Source: Candidatus Roizmanbacteria bacterium CG_4_10_14_0_8_um_filter_39_9 (GTDB taxonomy: Bacteria; Patescibacteriota; Microgenomatia; UBA1406; GWC2-37-13). Taken from it: a DNA stretch of 31,937 nucleotides. Both the position numbers and the translations under genes were made by a program. Shown here one piece after another: positions 23,194 through 31,614 of the stretch. Location: positions 1 through 31,937 of the forward strand of contig PFLF01000036.1 in NCBI GenBank assembly GCA_002784505.1, written 5' to 3'. Under the pieces are notes generated by a model. That model had not been told where the DNA came from. It made no database searches and was given only the letters and a program-made list of their open reading frames with translations. Numbering within the stretch: position 1 is the stretch's first letter; the number at the start of each line of letters is the position of its first letter.

Positions 23194-24255
23194 TTACCCC
23201 TCCGTTTTTTTTACCTTATTTAACACTTTAGTGAGATTTTTTCCTTCTCCTTCAATAATTTTAGGCGGACCTTTCTTGGGAATAAGGGATAACATGACCT
23301 TAAATAGTCCCCCGTCTTTTTCTTCTTTGATAAATAATTTTGCTTTTGCGAGATCGGGAATCTTTTTGAGGCTTAACTTCAAGTGTTCAAAAAATCCGCC
23401 CAGTGTCCTTCTGCTTTCTTTTGAGAGATTTTTACTGGTAAGCTCGATTGTCTCCTTGGTACTTTCCCTGACAAATAGTGATAATAAATCTTTTGTGGTG
23501 ATGATGTTTATCGGATGATATTGGGAATCAATAATAACCACGCTTCCGATTTTCTTTTCGAGAATGAGATGGAGCGCATCCCGGAGATAATCGTCTTTGT
23601 TGAGCGTCAGTACCATTGTCTTCAGAAAATGCCTCACGCTTTTGTTTTGAAGTCCCGGTCTATCATTTGCACGATCCGATCTGTCTCTTTTTTTTGGGGA
23701 TGCAAGATAAGAGATTAAGTCATAATAACTCAAAATTCCCTTTAACCGCATTTCTTTATTCACCACAACCAATTTAGATATTCTTGATGCTTTAAATTTT
23801 TGCAAGGCCACCGCCAATGAATCATCTTCAAATACCATCACGAGCGGTAATTTTTTTCTCGCTAACAAATCTGAGACTTTGGTCATGAAAATGTCTAAAT
23901 ACTCAAGCGCTCGAAGAAGTCCGCGGGCCGATACGATCCCCATAAATTGATCCTTATCATCAAATACGGGAAGGTAATGGATCTTCGATTCGATCATGAG
24001 CTGCGCAATTTTAGATATGGGGTAGTTGAGTTTTACATGCGGTGCATGGTACAGACAGTGAACTAGCTTCGCATTTGAGGGAGATGATGTTTTGATTACG
24101 CAGTAATATGGATTAACTACTCCCATATATTTATCTTTATCAAAAACAAAGGCGGCATCGTGTGAACTTGCCAGCTTATTTAAGGCAACAGATAATGTAT
24201 CGTCAACCGACACTTTGATTATGTCTTGTGTTTGAAGGATGTTATGCAGTTTCAT
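23194..24255 (-). CDS. Four-CBS-domain protein with HPF-like C-terminus
   Basis: 353 residues. Four CBS units can be read: about 8-60 (VSVDDTLSVALNKLA...GVVNPYYCV), 72-122 (YPISKIAQLMIESKIHYLPVFDDKDQFMGIVSARGLL), 127-188 (FEDDSLAVALQKFKASRISKLVVVNKEMRLKGILSYYDLI) and 205-262 (LTLNKDDYLRDALHLILEKKIGSVVIID). The rest (about 270-350) has the strand-helix-strand look of ribosome hibernation/sigma54-modulation domains (KVMLSLIPKKGPPKIIEGEGKNLTKVLNKVKK), a match I hold loosely. CBS pairs bind adenine nucleotides, so it may sense energy state. Its ATG overlaps the aminopeptidase stop (ATGA). Cytoplasmic. Confidence 0.8.
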   Translation of the reverse strand: MKLHNILQTQDIIKVSVDDTLSVALNKLASSHDAAFVFDKDKYMGVVNPYYCVIKTSSPSNAKLVHCLYHAPHVKLNYPISKIAQLMIESKIHYLPVFDDKDQFMGIVSARGLLRALEYLDIFMTKVSDLLARKKLPLVMVFEDDSLAVALQKFKASRISKLVVVNKEMRLKGILSYYDLISYLASPKKRDRSDRANDRPGLQNKSVRHFLKTMVLTLNKDDYLRDALHLILEKKIGSVVIIDSQYHPINIITTKDLLSLFVRESTKETIELTSKNLSKESRRTLGGFFEHLKLSLKKIPDLAKAKLFIKEEKDGGLFKVMLSLIPKKGPPKIIEGEGKNLTKVLNKVKKTEG

Positions 24256-25778
24256 GGATTATATGGCTTACTGTTTTTAAGTAAATTAATAATGGACGCA
24301 ACCCCGACCCCATTCCCCCCTTTTACCACCACACCATTTGAGGGCTTATCCCGAAAAGATGGCCCCGCAATATCGATGTGTAACCATTTCGTTTTATTGA
24401 CAAATTCTGCAATGAAAAGTGCTGCTGTAATTGCCCCTCCTCCACCGGCGTTTGCAATATTTTTGAGGTCTGCAATGTCACTTTTCAAAAATTTTGCATA
24501 CGGCTTATACAAGGGAAGCTCCCACATTTCCTCGCCCTCAATCTTTGCTATCTCCAAAAATTGCTTTATAAAAGATTTGTCATTTCCAAAAATGCCGGAG
24601 ATATCTTTGCCAAGTGCCACCATACAAGCTCCGGTAAGAGTTGCAATGTCGATCATTATATCCGGCTTGATATATTTTTCCGCATAGGACACGGCATCGG
24701 CAAGGGCAAGCCTTCCTTCCGCATCGGTATTTAATACCTCAATCGTCTTTCCGTTTAGGGCGGTTACGATGTCTCCTGGCCTCATTGAACCCCCTGAAAC
24801 CATGTTCTCACATGCGGGTAGCACTCCCCATACTTCATGAGGTGAAAATGGATTTGTTGCAAGAACTTGAAAAATCCCAAGCACCGTTGCCCCACCGGTC
24901 ATGTCCGTCTTCATATCTTCCATTGAGCCTGGAGGTTTAAGAGACAAGCCTCCTGAGTCAAATGTGATTGACTTGCCTACGAGACAGATTTTTTTAGCTT
25001 TCAGTCGTTTGTCGTGGGTCGTTGGAGAATACTTTAGTAATATAAACTTAGGATCTTGAATACTACCTTGTGCGACTCCCAAGAATGCTCCCATTCCCAA
25101 CTTTTTACACTCTGCTTTTTCCAGGATCTGTACAGATATCTTCTCCTTTGATGAGTCTGCAATTTTTGTTGCAAGCTCAGCAAGCTCAATAGGATGAATG
25201 TGGGACGCCGGTTCATTGACTAAGTTCGATGCAGTCTGCATTCCTTTTGCAATAAGTTCACCAAACGCCAGTCCCTCCTGAAGTTCCTTCGGAATTGCTT
25301 TTTCTATATATATACATATATGCGAAAGTCTATGTGCTTTTTTGAGCGTCTCTTTTCCTTTAAATTTATCAAAATGATAATTGCCCATGGACGCTCCTAT
25401 TCCTAAACTTTTCCCAAGATCAAATAAAGGAATATGTTTAAACTCTTCCTGATAAAAAAAAGTGGCAGATGAAGCGCGAAGTGTTTCAGAAAACCGGACC
25501 GCATTTGCGACCGCGTTTCTCAAAGTTGCCTGCGTGACTGAGGAAGTTTTTCCCAACCCATACAAAACTATATGCTTATAGGGACTTACCATTTCGATCG
25601 AAACCATTTCATCTGCCCCCGCTTCAAATAAATGCAATTTTATTTTTTGACTCAGTGCACCCTTGGTTAGAGCGTCTAGTTGTTTAAGTTTTGCGTCGTT
25701 TTTTAGTTTTTCTTTCGCGATGAAGTAGATGAGTGCATCGCCTTTGCCAGGGAAATTCTTCACTTCTAAGTTCATCAT
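24252..25778 (-). CDS. pepA: Leucyl aminopeptidase, M17 family
   Basis: 508 residues, full length. The C-terminal catalytic domain has VGKSITFDSGGLSLKPPGSMEDMKTDM and NTDAEGRLALADA. Every residue expected from E. coli PepA is present: K269, D274, K281, D292, D352, E354 and R356, numbered almost as in that enzyme. It removes N-terminal residues from peptides in the cytoplasm with two metal ions. Some PepA proteins also bind DNA; nothing here tests that. First gene of an operon with the CBS protein. Promoter TTGACT-17-TAACAT lies upstream. Two adjacent ATGs (25778 and 25775) are possible starts. Confidence 0.95.
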   Translation of the reverse strand: MMNLEVKNFPGKGDALIYFIAKEKLKNDAKLKQLDALTKGALSQKIKLHLFEAGADEMVSIEMVSPYKHIVLYGLGKTSSVTQATLRNAVANAVRFSETLRASSATFFYQEEFKHIPLFDLGKSLGIGASMGNYHFDKFKGKETLKKAHRLSHICIYIEKAIPKELQEGLAFGELIAKGMQTASNLVNEPASHIHPIELAELATKIADSSKEKISVQILEKAECKKLGMGAFLGVAQGSIQDPKFILLKYSPTTHDKRLKAKKICLVGKSITFDSGGLSLKPPGSMEDMKTDMTGGATVLGIFQVLATNPFSPHEVWGVLPACENMVSGGSMRPGDIVTALNGKTIEVLNTDAEGRLALADAVSYAEKYIKPDIMIDIATLTGACMVALGKDISGIFGNDKSFIKQFLEIAKIEGEEMWELPLYKPYAKFLKSDIADLKNIANAGGGGAITAALFIAEFVNKTKWLHIDIAGPSFRDKPSNGVVVKGGNGVGVASIINLLKNSKPYNP

Positions 25779-25792
25779 AGATTGGTAATGAT

Positions 25793-25821
25793 ATGTTAAA
25801 CCCTCGTAGTCGATGAGTCAA
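25793..25821 (-). promoter_or_regulatory. Sigma70-type promoter of pepA operon
   Basis: Minus strand: -35 TTGACT (25816-25821), 17-bp spacer, -10 TAACAT (25793-25798). The start codon is 14 nt downstream, giving a leader of about 8 nt. Confidence 0.6.
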
Positions 25822-25850
25822 GGGGTAAAATGACCATATAAATTATGTAT

Positions 25851-26528
25851 TTATTTTTCAGGATGGTGCGTTTGTCCCTCAAGTGAAGCAGCATATTCAT
25901 TTATATCGTGTCGCCACTCGTCAATCTCCTTGAGAGTGCCATCTTTTTTTAAACCATTTTCAAGTATTCTTCCGAAAGATCTTCTCTGAATATCATCCAA
26001 GCATGGTTTGACATGAATGCCTGCTGGGTCTGGATCATCCCATTCTAATCTGCTATTTTCTTTAAACGCCTCCCAATTTGGTGGATCAAATGTTCCATCG
26101 TTTCTTTGTTTAAGGTTTGCTTCGAGCCTCTGAAATCTGATTTTACAATCTATTTCAAAATCATCAGAAACCTTAACTCCCAATAAATGAAGTTCGTCAC
26201 CTCTTTCTCCACACATACTAATAAGAGTCTCTATCTCACCAAGATTCCGGATACCATCCACAATGGCTCCTTTTGTATTTGGATGAAGTTGACTGATTGC
26301 TTCCATTGAAAGCCGAGCCAGCATACCTGGCTCTGTCTTACGATAATTACGGGCTGATGTAAGCATGAGAGCGCGATTAATTTCATGAGCTTTTAGACGT
26401 TGATCTTTCATAATCTGCCCCATTAGTAAAGAAGACATAGAAATATGTGCAAATCCCTTACCTTCAAGTATGTCTGAAGCCTCCCCTTTTCCACTCTTTG
26501 GCATGCCGCAAAGGCCTAAAATTATCAT
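25851..26528 (-). CDS. P-loop kinase-like NTPase (UPF0200/dephospho-CoA-kinase-like)
   Basis: 225 residues. Walker A is G8-MPKS-GKGE (GLCGMPKSGKGEASDIL, 5-21), and GAIVDGIRNLGEIETL (about 88-103) matches the Walker B/lid region of UPF0200-type proteins, which are mostly archaeal and related to dephospho-CoA and nucleotide monophosphate kinases. A basic lid-like stretch KIRFQRLEANLKQRNDG follows. The C-terminal 70 residues, rich in Trp, Asp and His, do not match what I know of the family. Substrate unknown. Divergent from the kinase-like gene at 26636. Confidence 0.7.
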   Translation of the reverse strand: MIILGLCGMPKSGKGEASDILEGKGFAHISMSSLLMGQIMKDQRLKAHEINRALMLTSARNYRKTEPGMLARLSMEAISQLHPNTKGAIVDGIRNLGEIETLISMCGERGDELHLLGVKVSDDFEIDCKIRFQRLEANLKQRNDGTFDPPNWEAFKENSRLEWDDPDPAGIHVKPCLDDIQRRSFGRILENGLKKDGTLKEIDEWRHDINEYAASLEGQTHHPEK

Positions 26529-26547
26529 TTGTAGTTGTATTCTATCT

Positions 26548-26553
26548 TATAGT
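26548..26553 (+). promoter_or_regulatory. -10 box ahead of mini-ORF and kinase-like gene
   Basis: TATAGT, 8 nt before the ATG of the 25-residue ORF at 26562, in the gap between divergent genes. Confidence 0.45.
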
Positions 26554-26561
26554 AATATACA

Positions 26562-26639
26562 ATGCAACTTGAAATATGGCAGAAACCGGACGAAGAACTA
26601 CAATGGAAAATATCCCCGGTCGAGGAGAGCCTAAAATGA
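26562..26639 (+). CDS. Possible 25-residue ORF coupled to the kinase-like gene
   Basis: Reads MQLEIWQKPDEELQWKISPVEESLK, ending in a TGA that overlaps the ATG at 26636 (ATGA). A TATAGT box sits 8 nt upstream, the same geometry as other starts in this window. Its composition looks more protein-like than the overlapping frame from 26576 (rich in Arg, Gly and Thr). It could be a leader peptide or a tiny partner; chance cannot be excluded. Confidence 0.35.
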   Translation: MQLEIWQKPDEELQWKISPVEESLK

Positions 26640-27229
26640 TCCAAATTGGGCATGGTCAGAGTGCGGATATCTTCTTAGATCTTACAAAAAGACCGAGTGT
26701 TTGTTATAAAATCCCATATCAATGGCCTGATGACAAAGCAATTCAGGTAAAATCTGCGCACACGTATCTTCGAGATTGTGGTTTTCCCGTATTACCTCAC
26801 TTTGAAGTTGCATGGGGCGGTGAATTTTACGAGATGACCGACCTTACAAACGGATTGACTAACCTTGTGGTAAGTGCCCCAGATGTTTCGCGTGTTGAAA
26901 AACGGGAAGGTCGCGATTGGTTTAGTGAATGGCATAATGTAAAACCTCGAAATGAAAAAGAATTTTTACATGAATTAGATCATATACTTCAACTTTGTGT
27001 TGATTATCGGGTGGGAATAAATGATGTGGGATTATTCCTTGTAGCAACTCCCGAAGGAAAATTGAAAACAATAATTGCTGATTATGAAGATGGAATTTTA
27101 CATCATCGAGTGCATGTTCCATATATTACGAAGGATGTGGAGGACCAAAAACAAAAAATCATGAATTATTTTAATGGTGTTGTAAAACTATTTTTTCCGT
27201 CACTTCACACCCCTAAATTCTCCATATAA
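26636..27229 (+). CDS. Kinase-fold-like protein, degenerate
   Basis: 197 residues from the ATG at 26636, supported by GAGGAG 8 nt upstream and the ATGA overlap; the frame also opens at 26576. GHGQSADIFLDLTKRPSVCYKI resembles a glycine-rich loop followed by the ATP-binding Lys of kinase folds. YRVGINDVGLFLVATPEGKLKTIIADYEDG resembles the catalytic D...N loop and the metal-binding D(F/Y)E segment, though Asn is replaced and spacing is short. A small kinase or pseudokinase of the aminoglycoside phosphotransferase/RIO type is the best guess, held loosely. An EWHNVKPRNEKEFLHELD insert lies between. Confidence 0.5.
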   Translation: MIQIGHGQSADIFLDLTKRPSVCYKIPYQWPDDKAIQVKSAHTYLRDCGFPVLPHFEVAWGGEFYEMTDLTNGLTNLVVSAPDVSRVEKREGRDWFSEWHNVKPRNEKEFLHELDHILQLCVDYRVGINDVGLFLVATPEGKLKTIIADYEDGILHHRVHVPYITKDVEDQKQKIMNYFNGVVKLFFPSLHTPKFSI

Positions 27230-27262
27230 CAGAAACTGTATCTTGTAACTATAATATAGGTC

Positions 27263-27290
27263 TTGACATTTGAGTAAAATACGTAATAAT
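27263..27290 (+). promoter_or_regulatory. Sigma70-type promoter of ATP-grasp operon
   Basis: Perfect -35 TTGACA (27263-27268), 16-bp spacer, AATAAT (27285-27290). The ATG at 27311 is about 20 nt further, preceded by an A-run instead of a Shine-Dalgarno. Confidence 0.65.
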
Positions 27291-27310
27291 GTAGTAGCTT
27301 TCAAAAAAAA

Positions 27311-28696
27311 ATGAAAAAAAATGGAAACAGATCTTCACACCGAAACGAACTGCTCATCTACATATACAATGTTGTTGAAGATGAGTGGTCTTATATTAGC
27401 GCCATCTCAAATAAAGACGAACAAAAAAAAGAAATAGAAAATGACAATAGTTCTGCAGAGTGTTATCTGTTTGCAAATGCCGATCAGGAAGAGTTTGTCT
27501 ATATTTCCCCCAAGCCCATCTCACCGGCGTTTAAAAAGTATTTTCAGAATCTGGTCGGCGCCAAAAAAATTGAGATACTGGTTCCCAAGAAGAATTCAAA
27601 TCTTATTTGCAAGGATCTGTATAATGACAAGGCCCTCTTTCATAAATTATTAAAAAAGGCAAAACGGTATAAACGCGTTACGCTGGTAAGCTATGCCACC
27701 TCTCCACAATTTCTTGACCTTAAAGAAAAACTGAAAGCAAAAGGAATTAATGTGCAAACTCCCGAGGCGCCGGAAGTTGACTGTTCATGGACCGTAAATT
27801 TTTTCGGTAGTAAATCGGGTATACGGCAGCTTGCACAGCAAAGCACGGCACTTGAACCCGACTTTATCATGCCTGAAGGAATTATTTGTGTCGGAAAACT
27901 TGATGCATCGCGCATCGCCGCAAACAAATATATCAAGGACAACGGAGTGGTAATCAAAACGAATAAAGGCTCAAGCGGAAACGGCGTCCTTATATTCCGG
28001 GACGGCGAACTTCCAAAAGATTACAAACAGTGTGAAAAAGCCATTTACAAATACTTAAACGAGGATGATTACTGGGAACGCTATCCTATCATCATCGAGG
28101 ATCTGATCACCGTAAATGTTAATAACGGCAGTAGTTTTCCCAATATCGAGTTTAAGATTTTAAAAAGCGGAAAGATTGAAATGCTTTACTACTGTCTGAT
28201 GATGGTGACCAAAGAAGGGGTGTTTTATGGAATCGATATGCATGAGGACGTCATAAATGAACGGCTTGCCGCACGCATCATAGATACCGGATTCTACATA
28301 GCAGAACGGTATGCTGCTGAAGGATACCGAGGACATTTTGATATTGATATGATTGCAACCAAATATAATCAGGTTTTTGTGAATGAGTCCAATACGAGAA
28401 ATACCGGAGGGACCGACGTATATAAAATGGCACTTGAACTGATCGGAAAAGACTTTATGTCCGACTCTTTTGTCATCAGCCGCAGCAAATATAAATTATC
28501 TATGAAGCGTCCATCATTTACCAAAGTATTAAAAAGGCTCGAACCGATTTTATTTAATAAGAAGACAAAAGAGGGGCTGGTGATCAGCTCAGAAAATATT
28601 ATCCGGCAGAAGGAACTTATTTATATCATTTTCGGAAACACCAAACGCCGGGCATACGCCATAGAAGAGGAGATGCAGCAACTTCTGCGCAATTAA
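27311..28696 (+). CDS. ATP-grasp peptide ligase-like protein (PGM1-like), copy 1
   Basis: 461 residues. The N-terminal pre-ATP-grasp part (about 12-160) opens with LLIYIYNVVEDEWSYIS. Landmarks of the ATP-grasp core follow: NFFGSKSG (163-170), the phosphate-binding VIKTNKGSSGNGV (214-226), IIIEDLI adenine contact (260-266), GHFDID (341-346) and the metal-binding VNESNTRNTGGT (357-368). This layout resembles the ligases related to PGM1 of pheganomycin synthesis, which join an amino or guanidino-acid nucleophile to peptides via an acyl phosphate. First gene of a three-ligase operon; 8 nt to the next gene. Substrates unknown. Confidence 0.8.
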   Translation: MKKNGNRSSHRNELLIYIYNVVEDEWSYISAISNKDEQKKEIENDNSSAECYLFANADQEEFVYISPKPISPAFKKYFQNLVGAKKIEILVPKKNSNLICKDLYNDKALFHKLLKKAKRYKRVTLVSYATSPQFLDLKEKLKAKGINVQTPEAPEVDCSWTVNFFGSKSGIRQLAQQSTALEPDFIMPEGIICVGKLDASRIAANKYIKDNGVVIKTNKGSSGNGVLIFRDGELPKDYKQCEKAIYKYLNEDDYWERYPIIIEDLITVNVNNGSSFPNIEFKILKSGKIEMLYYCLMMVTKEGVFYGIDMHEDVINERLAARIIDTGFYIAERYAAEGYRGHFDIDMIATKYNQVFVNESNTRNTGGTDVYKMALELIGKDFMSDSFVISRSKYKLSMKRPSFTKVLKRLEPILFNKKTKEGLVISSENIIRQKELIYIIFGNTKRRAYAIEEEMQQLLRN

Positions 28697-28704
28697 TTTT
28701 TTTC

Positions 28705-30069
28705 ATGAAAAACCTACACCGCATACTGCATGTCTATATTTACAACTCGGTCGAGGATGAATGGTCATACATATCCGGAATAACAAGTAAAAAACTGCAG
28801 AGGGAAACAATTCATTCCTCGGATAAATATGCAGACTGTTATATGTATACGGGGGCAAATTTAGATGAATTTGTCTTTATTTCACCGGTTGCAGTTTCGG
28901 GAGAATTTATTTCCTATTTTGAAAATCTATCTCAAACCAAGGTAACTGTTCTTACTCCTAAAAAAAGGACAAACTTTATTTCACTGAATATTACGCACGA
29001 CAGGAAAATATTACAGAAGTTAAAAACCCTTGCACAATCATACGAAAGTGTCTCTCTTTCAGCATACGCAAATACTCCCCATATATATAAGGTTGCCACT
29101 ACATTAAAAAGGCTCGGATTCACGGTTATCATGCCGCACTCACCACAAGAACGTGACATCGGGATGGTTAAACCATACGGTAGTAAGGCAGGGTTCAGAA
29201 CTCTAGTTGAAAAATTGCATATAAATAATCCATCTCTTTTGATCCCTGAAGGATATATTTTTAAATCAAGGCTGAAAGCCGCCGAAAAAGCATCTCAAAT
29301 GTATGAGAAATTTCAATCGATCGTCGTTAAAACAAATAGAGGATGTGCGGGATACGGCGTCCATATATTTCGCAAAGGCAAACTCCCCGCGAACAAAACT
29401 GAACGGATAAAACAACTTCGTGAATTATTTAATAAAAATAATTACTGGAAAAAAAACCCAATCGTGGTTGAAAAATTTATTCCCATAAATCCGAAAAACT
29501 CCTCCTGCTTCCCCAGTCTTGAATATTATATTGATCAAAAAGGTCGAACGCATATGTACTACTACTGCAATATGATTGTGACTCCGGAGGGTGAGTTTTA
29601 TGGCATGGAAATGAATAAAGATTCAGTTGCTAAAAAAATACGAACAAACTTTTTAAAAGTCACCCGTTTAATTGCCCAGGAATTTGCATCCTCTGGATAT
29701 CGGGGACATTTAGATATTGATACGATATACGGAGCGGACAAAAAACTATATGTGAACGAGTCAAACTTGAGACAAAATGGAGGTACTGATGTGTACCGGA
29801 TAACAAAAAAACTCATAGGAGCCAAGTTTTTTTCCAAAGCGTTTGTCATCAGCCGTTACCGGGATCTCCCCGCGACTTTTGATCACTCGTTTCAGGCAGT
29901 CTACCACAAACTAGAACCAATCCTCTTTTCTCAAAAGACAAAAACAGGTATTATTATTAGCTCAGAGTCGGTCATCCGTAATCATGGACTGTCTTACGCA
30001 GTAATCGGAAAGAATAAAAAGAACGCGATTGCGCTTGAGAGGTCACTAAACCGTATCCTTGACCGATAA
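28705..30069 (+). CDS. ATP-grasp peptide ligase-like protein (PGM1-like), copy 2
   Basis: 454 residues, a clear paralogue of the preceding gene along its whole length: HVYIYNSVEDEWSYISGI at the start, YGSKAG (158-163), VVKTNRGCAGYGV (207-219), IVVEKFIP (253-260), GHLDID (334-339), VNESNLRQNGGT (350-361) and a matching LEPILFSQKTKTGIIISSESVIR end. The phosphate loop has GCAG where copy 1 has GSSG, and acceptor-side residues differ, so the two may add different units or act in sequence (inference). All metal-binding Glu/Asn residues are kept, so it should be active. Confidence 0.8.
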   Translation: MKNLHRILHVYIYNSVEDEWSYISGITSKKLQRETIHSSDKYADCYMYTGANLDEFVFISPVAVSGEFISYFENLSQTKVTVLTPKKRTNFISLNITHDRKILQKLKTLAQSYESVSLSAYANTPHIYKVATTLKRLGFTVIMPHSPQERDIGMVKPYGSKAGFRTLVEKLHINNPSLLIPEGYIFKSRLKAAEKASQMYEKFQSIVVKTNRGCAGYGVHIFRKGKLPANKTERIKQLRELFNKNNYWKKNPIVVEKFIPINPKNSSCFPSLEYYIDQKGRTHMYYYCNMIVTPEGEFYGMEMNKDSVAKKIRTNFLKVTRLIAQEFASSGYRGHLDIDTIYGADKKLYVNESNLRQNGGTDVYRITKKLIGAKFFSKAFVISRYRDLPATFDHSFQAVYHKLEPILFSQKTKTGIIISSESVIRNHGLSYAVIGKNKKNAIALERSLNRILDR

Positions 30070-30082
30070 GATTTACTTTTAT

Positions 30083-31111
30083 ATGAAAAAAATTACTATA
30101 GCTTTTCTATACAATGTCCGCCATCGTTATCCCGATCCATATGATCCACGAACACAGCTTGAAGCCGATTTTGATGATCCAATAACCCTTAAGTGGATTA
30201 TCAAACACTTCAAAAATTGCGGATATAATATCATCCCCATTGAAGCTGATGAAAGGGCATATGGTAAATTACTGCGAAATAGGAAGCGGATTGATATTGC
30301 TTTTAATTTTTCCGAGGGGTTATTTGGACTTGATCGTGAGGCACAGATACCGGCAATTCTTGAGATCCTACAAATTCCATACACCGGATCAAGTCCCCTT
30401 TCCCAAGCTCTAATGCTTAACAAAGCAAAGGCAAAAGAAATTCTGATTGCAAACAATATTGCAACTCCTCCCTATCAATTGTTTAAAAATGCCGATGAGA
30501 AACTGAATGGAGATATGGTCTTCCCCTTAATAGTCAAACCGGTGTCTGAAGGATCAGGCGCAGGAATAACAAATGACAGCGTTGTTCACACACAAAAAAA
30601 GCTCATAAAACAGATCACACGGATCCAACAAACATTTAAACGTGAATCGGTATTGGTTGAGCCGTTTCTGACAGGCGCCGAATACTCCATCTCCATGATC
30701 GGAAACCCTCCCCGGATTCTCCCCATCATCTCTCCCAACCATGCGCTTTTGCCCAAAGGCATAAATCCTATCGACTCATTTGAAGTGAAGTGGATATTTG
30801 AAGAAGAAGGAGGACATAGTGAATATTTGCGGTGTCCCGCACCCTTAAGCAATAAGGTATCAAAAAAAGTTGAGTCACTGTGCTTTGCAACGTGGAAGGC
30901 TCTTCAAATACGGGATTGGTGTCGGATGGACGTCAGGTGTGACGCAAAACACAATCCGTATGTGCTTGAAGTTAACTCCCCTCCCGGCCTTCTGCCCCCC
31001 GAAGTTTCAACAACTTCATACTTTCCATTGGCTGCAAAAACAGCAGGAATCGAATACGAAAAATTACTTGATCTGATAATTCAAACTGCATTAAAAAGAT
31101 ATAAACAATAG
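30083..31111 (+). CDS. D-Ala-D-Ala ligase-like ATP-grasp protein
   Basis: 342 residues from the ATG at 30083; a TTG at 30059 overlaps the previous gene and is less likely. FNFSEGLFGLDREAQIPAILEILQIPYTGSSPLSQALMLNKAKAKEIL (75-121) matches the N-terminal/middle Ddl region. IVKPVSEGSGAGI (150-162), LVEPFLTGAEYSISMIG (191-207), RMDVRCD (281-287) and EVNSPPGLLPPEVSTTSYFPLAA (296-318) follow. The final motif departs from the usual E-N-T-x-P-G-M, so it belongs to a Ddl-like side group rather than being a sure cell-wall enzyme. It should couple amino acids or peptides through an acyl phosphate. Third gene of the operon, 13 nt after copy 2. Confidence 0.85.
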   Translation: MKKITIAFLYNVRHRYPDPYDPRTQLEADFDDPITLKWIIKHFKNCGYNIIPIEADERAYGKLLRNRKRIDIAFNFSEGLFGLDREAQIPAILEILQIPYTGSSPLSQALMLNKAKAKEILIANNIATPPYQLFKNADEKLNGDMVFPLIVKPVSEGSGAGITNDSVVHTQKKLIKQITRIQQTFKRESVLVEPFLTGAEYSISMIGNPPRILPIISPNHALLPKGINPIDSFEVKWIFEEEGGHSEYLRCPAPLSNKVSKKVESLCFATWKALQIRDWCRMDVRCDAKHNPYVLEVNSPPGLLPPEVSTTSYFPLAAKTAGIEYEKLLDLIIQTALKRYKQ

Positions 31112-31138
31112 AATTGTACTTAATTATTTCCTAGCTTG

Positions 31139-31172
31139 TTTGCTTTAGTATACTGTTATACTAAAGCAAACT
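31139..31172. repeat. Perfect 15-bp palindrome between convergent genes
   Basis: GTTTGCTTTAGTATA (31139-31153), 4-nt loop, exact inverse (31158-31172). It lies between the ends of the Ddl-like and TrpR-like genes. As a hairpin it could terminate either transcript, though the T-run is weak and the stem AT-rich. Its TTTAGTATA core recurs in the palindrome at the TrpR-like promoter. Confidence 0.7.
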
Positions 31173-31176
31173 GATT

Positions 31177-31614
31177 TTATATTCCCTCGTCTTTCATTCT
31201 TCTTACGATGCGTCTTCGATGCCACGCACTTGACCAGTTGGTGCCATATCGTCCGGGAGGCATGAGATCATTTATAAGGTCGATCATGAATAGCTTAATC
31301 TTGTCATTGCGCACTGTTCTTGATAGTAAGGGAACAAGTCCCTCGCTTCGTTCTATAAGTAATTTAAATTTTGCAACTGTCGTACTTGATACTTTTAATG
31401 TTCTACAGATAATTCGGTAATCGATCTCTTTAATTAGAAGGTAAACCAAAACAATGCGTTTTGCAATCATTATACGCTCGACAGGTGAAAGCAAATCATT
31501 CATAAGTTTATTAAAATCTCCTCGCGACCTGCTGCTTGTCATTACTTCAAAAAACAGCTGAAACAACTTGTCATATGTCTGTGGTTTCAGTTTGTATTTT
31601 GAAATGTGGGCCAT
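31177..31614 (-). CDS. TrpR/YerC-family transcriptional regulator
   Basis: 145 residues. The central helix-turn-helix is LLSPVERIMIAKRIVLVYLLIKEIDYRIICRTLKVSSTTVAKFKLLI (about 41-87), in the form of the Trp repressor superfamily (YerC/YecD branch): helix LSPVER, then the D-R-I-x-R-x-L-x-V-S-x-x-T-V reader. The N-terminus SKYKLKPQTYDKLFQLFFEVM is the usual dimer arm. A basic C-terminal extension (WHRRRIVRRMKDEG) is longer than in E. coli TrpR. Whether it binds tryptophan is unknown. A palindrome abuts the ATG, so autoregulation is likely. Confidence 0.85.
   Translation of the reverse strand: MAHISKYKLKPQTYDKLFQLFFEVMTSSRSRGDFNKLMNDLLSPVERIMIAKRIVLVYLLIKEIDYRIICRTLKVSSTTVAKFKLLIERSEGLVPLLSRTVRNDKIKLFMIDLINDLMPPGRYGTNWSSAWHRRRIVRRMKDEGI

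Noticed and set aside
30059..30082. TTG start for the Ddl-like gene overlapping the previous gene
   Set aside because: The ATG at 30083 gives the usual MKKITIAFLYN head and a normal intergenic gap.
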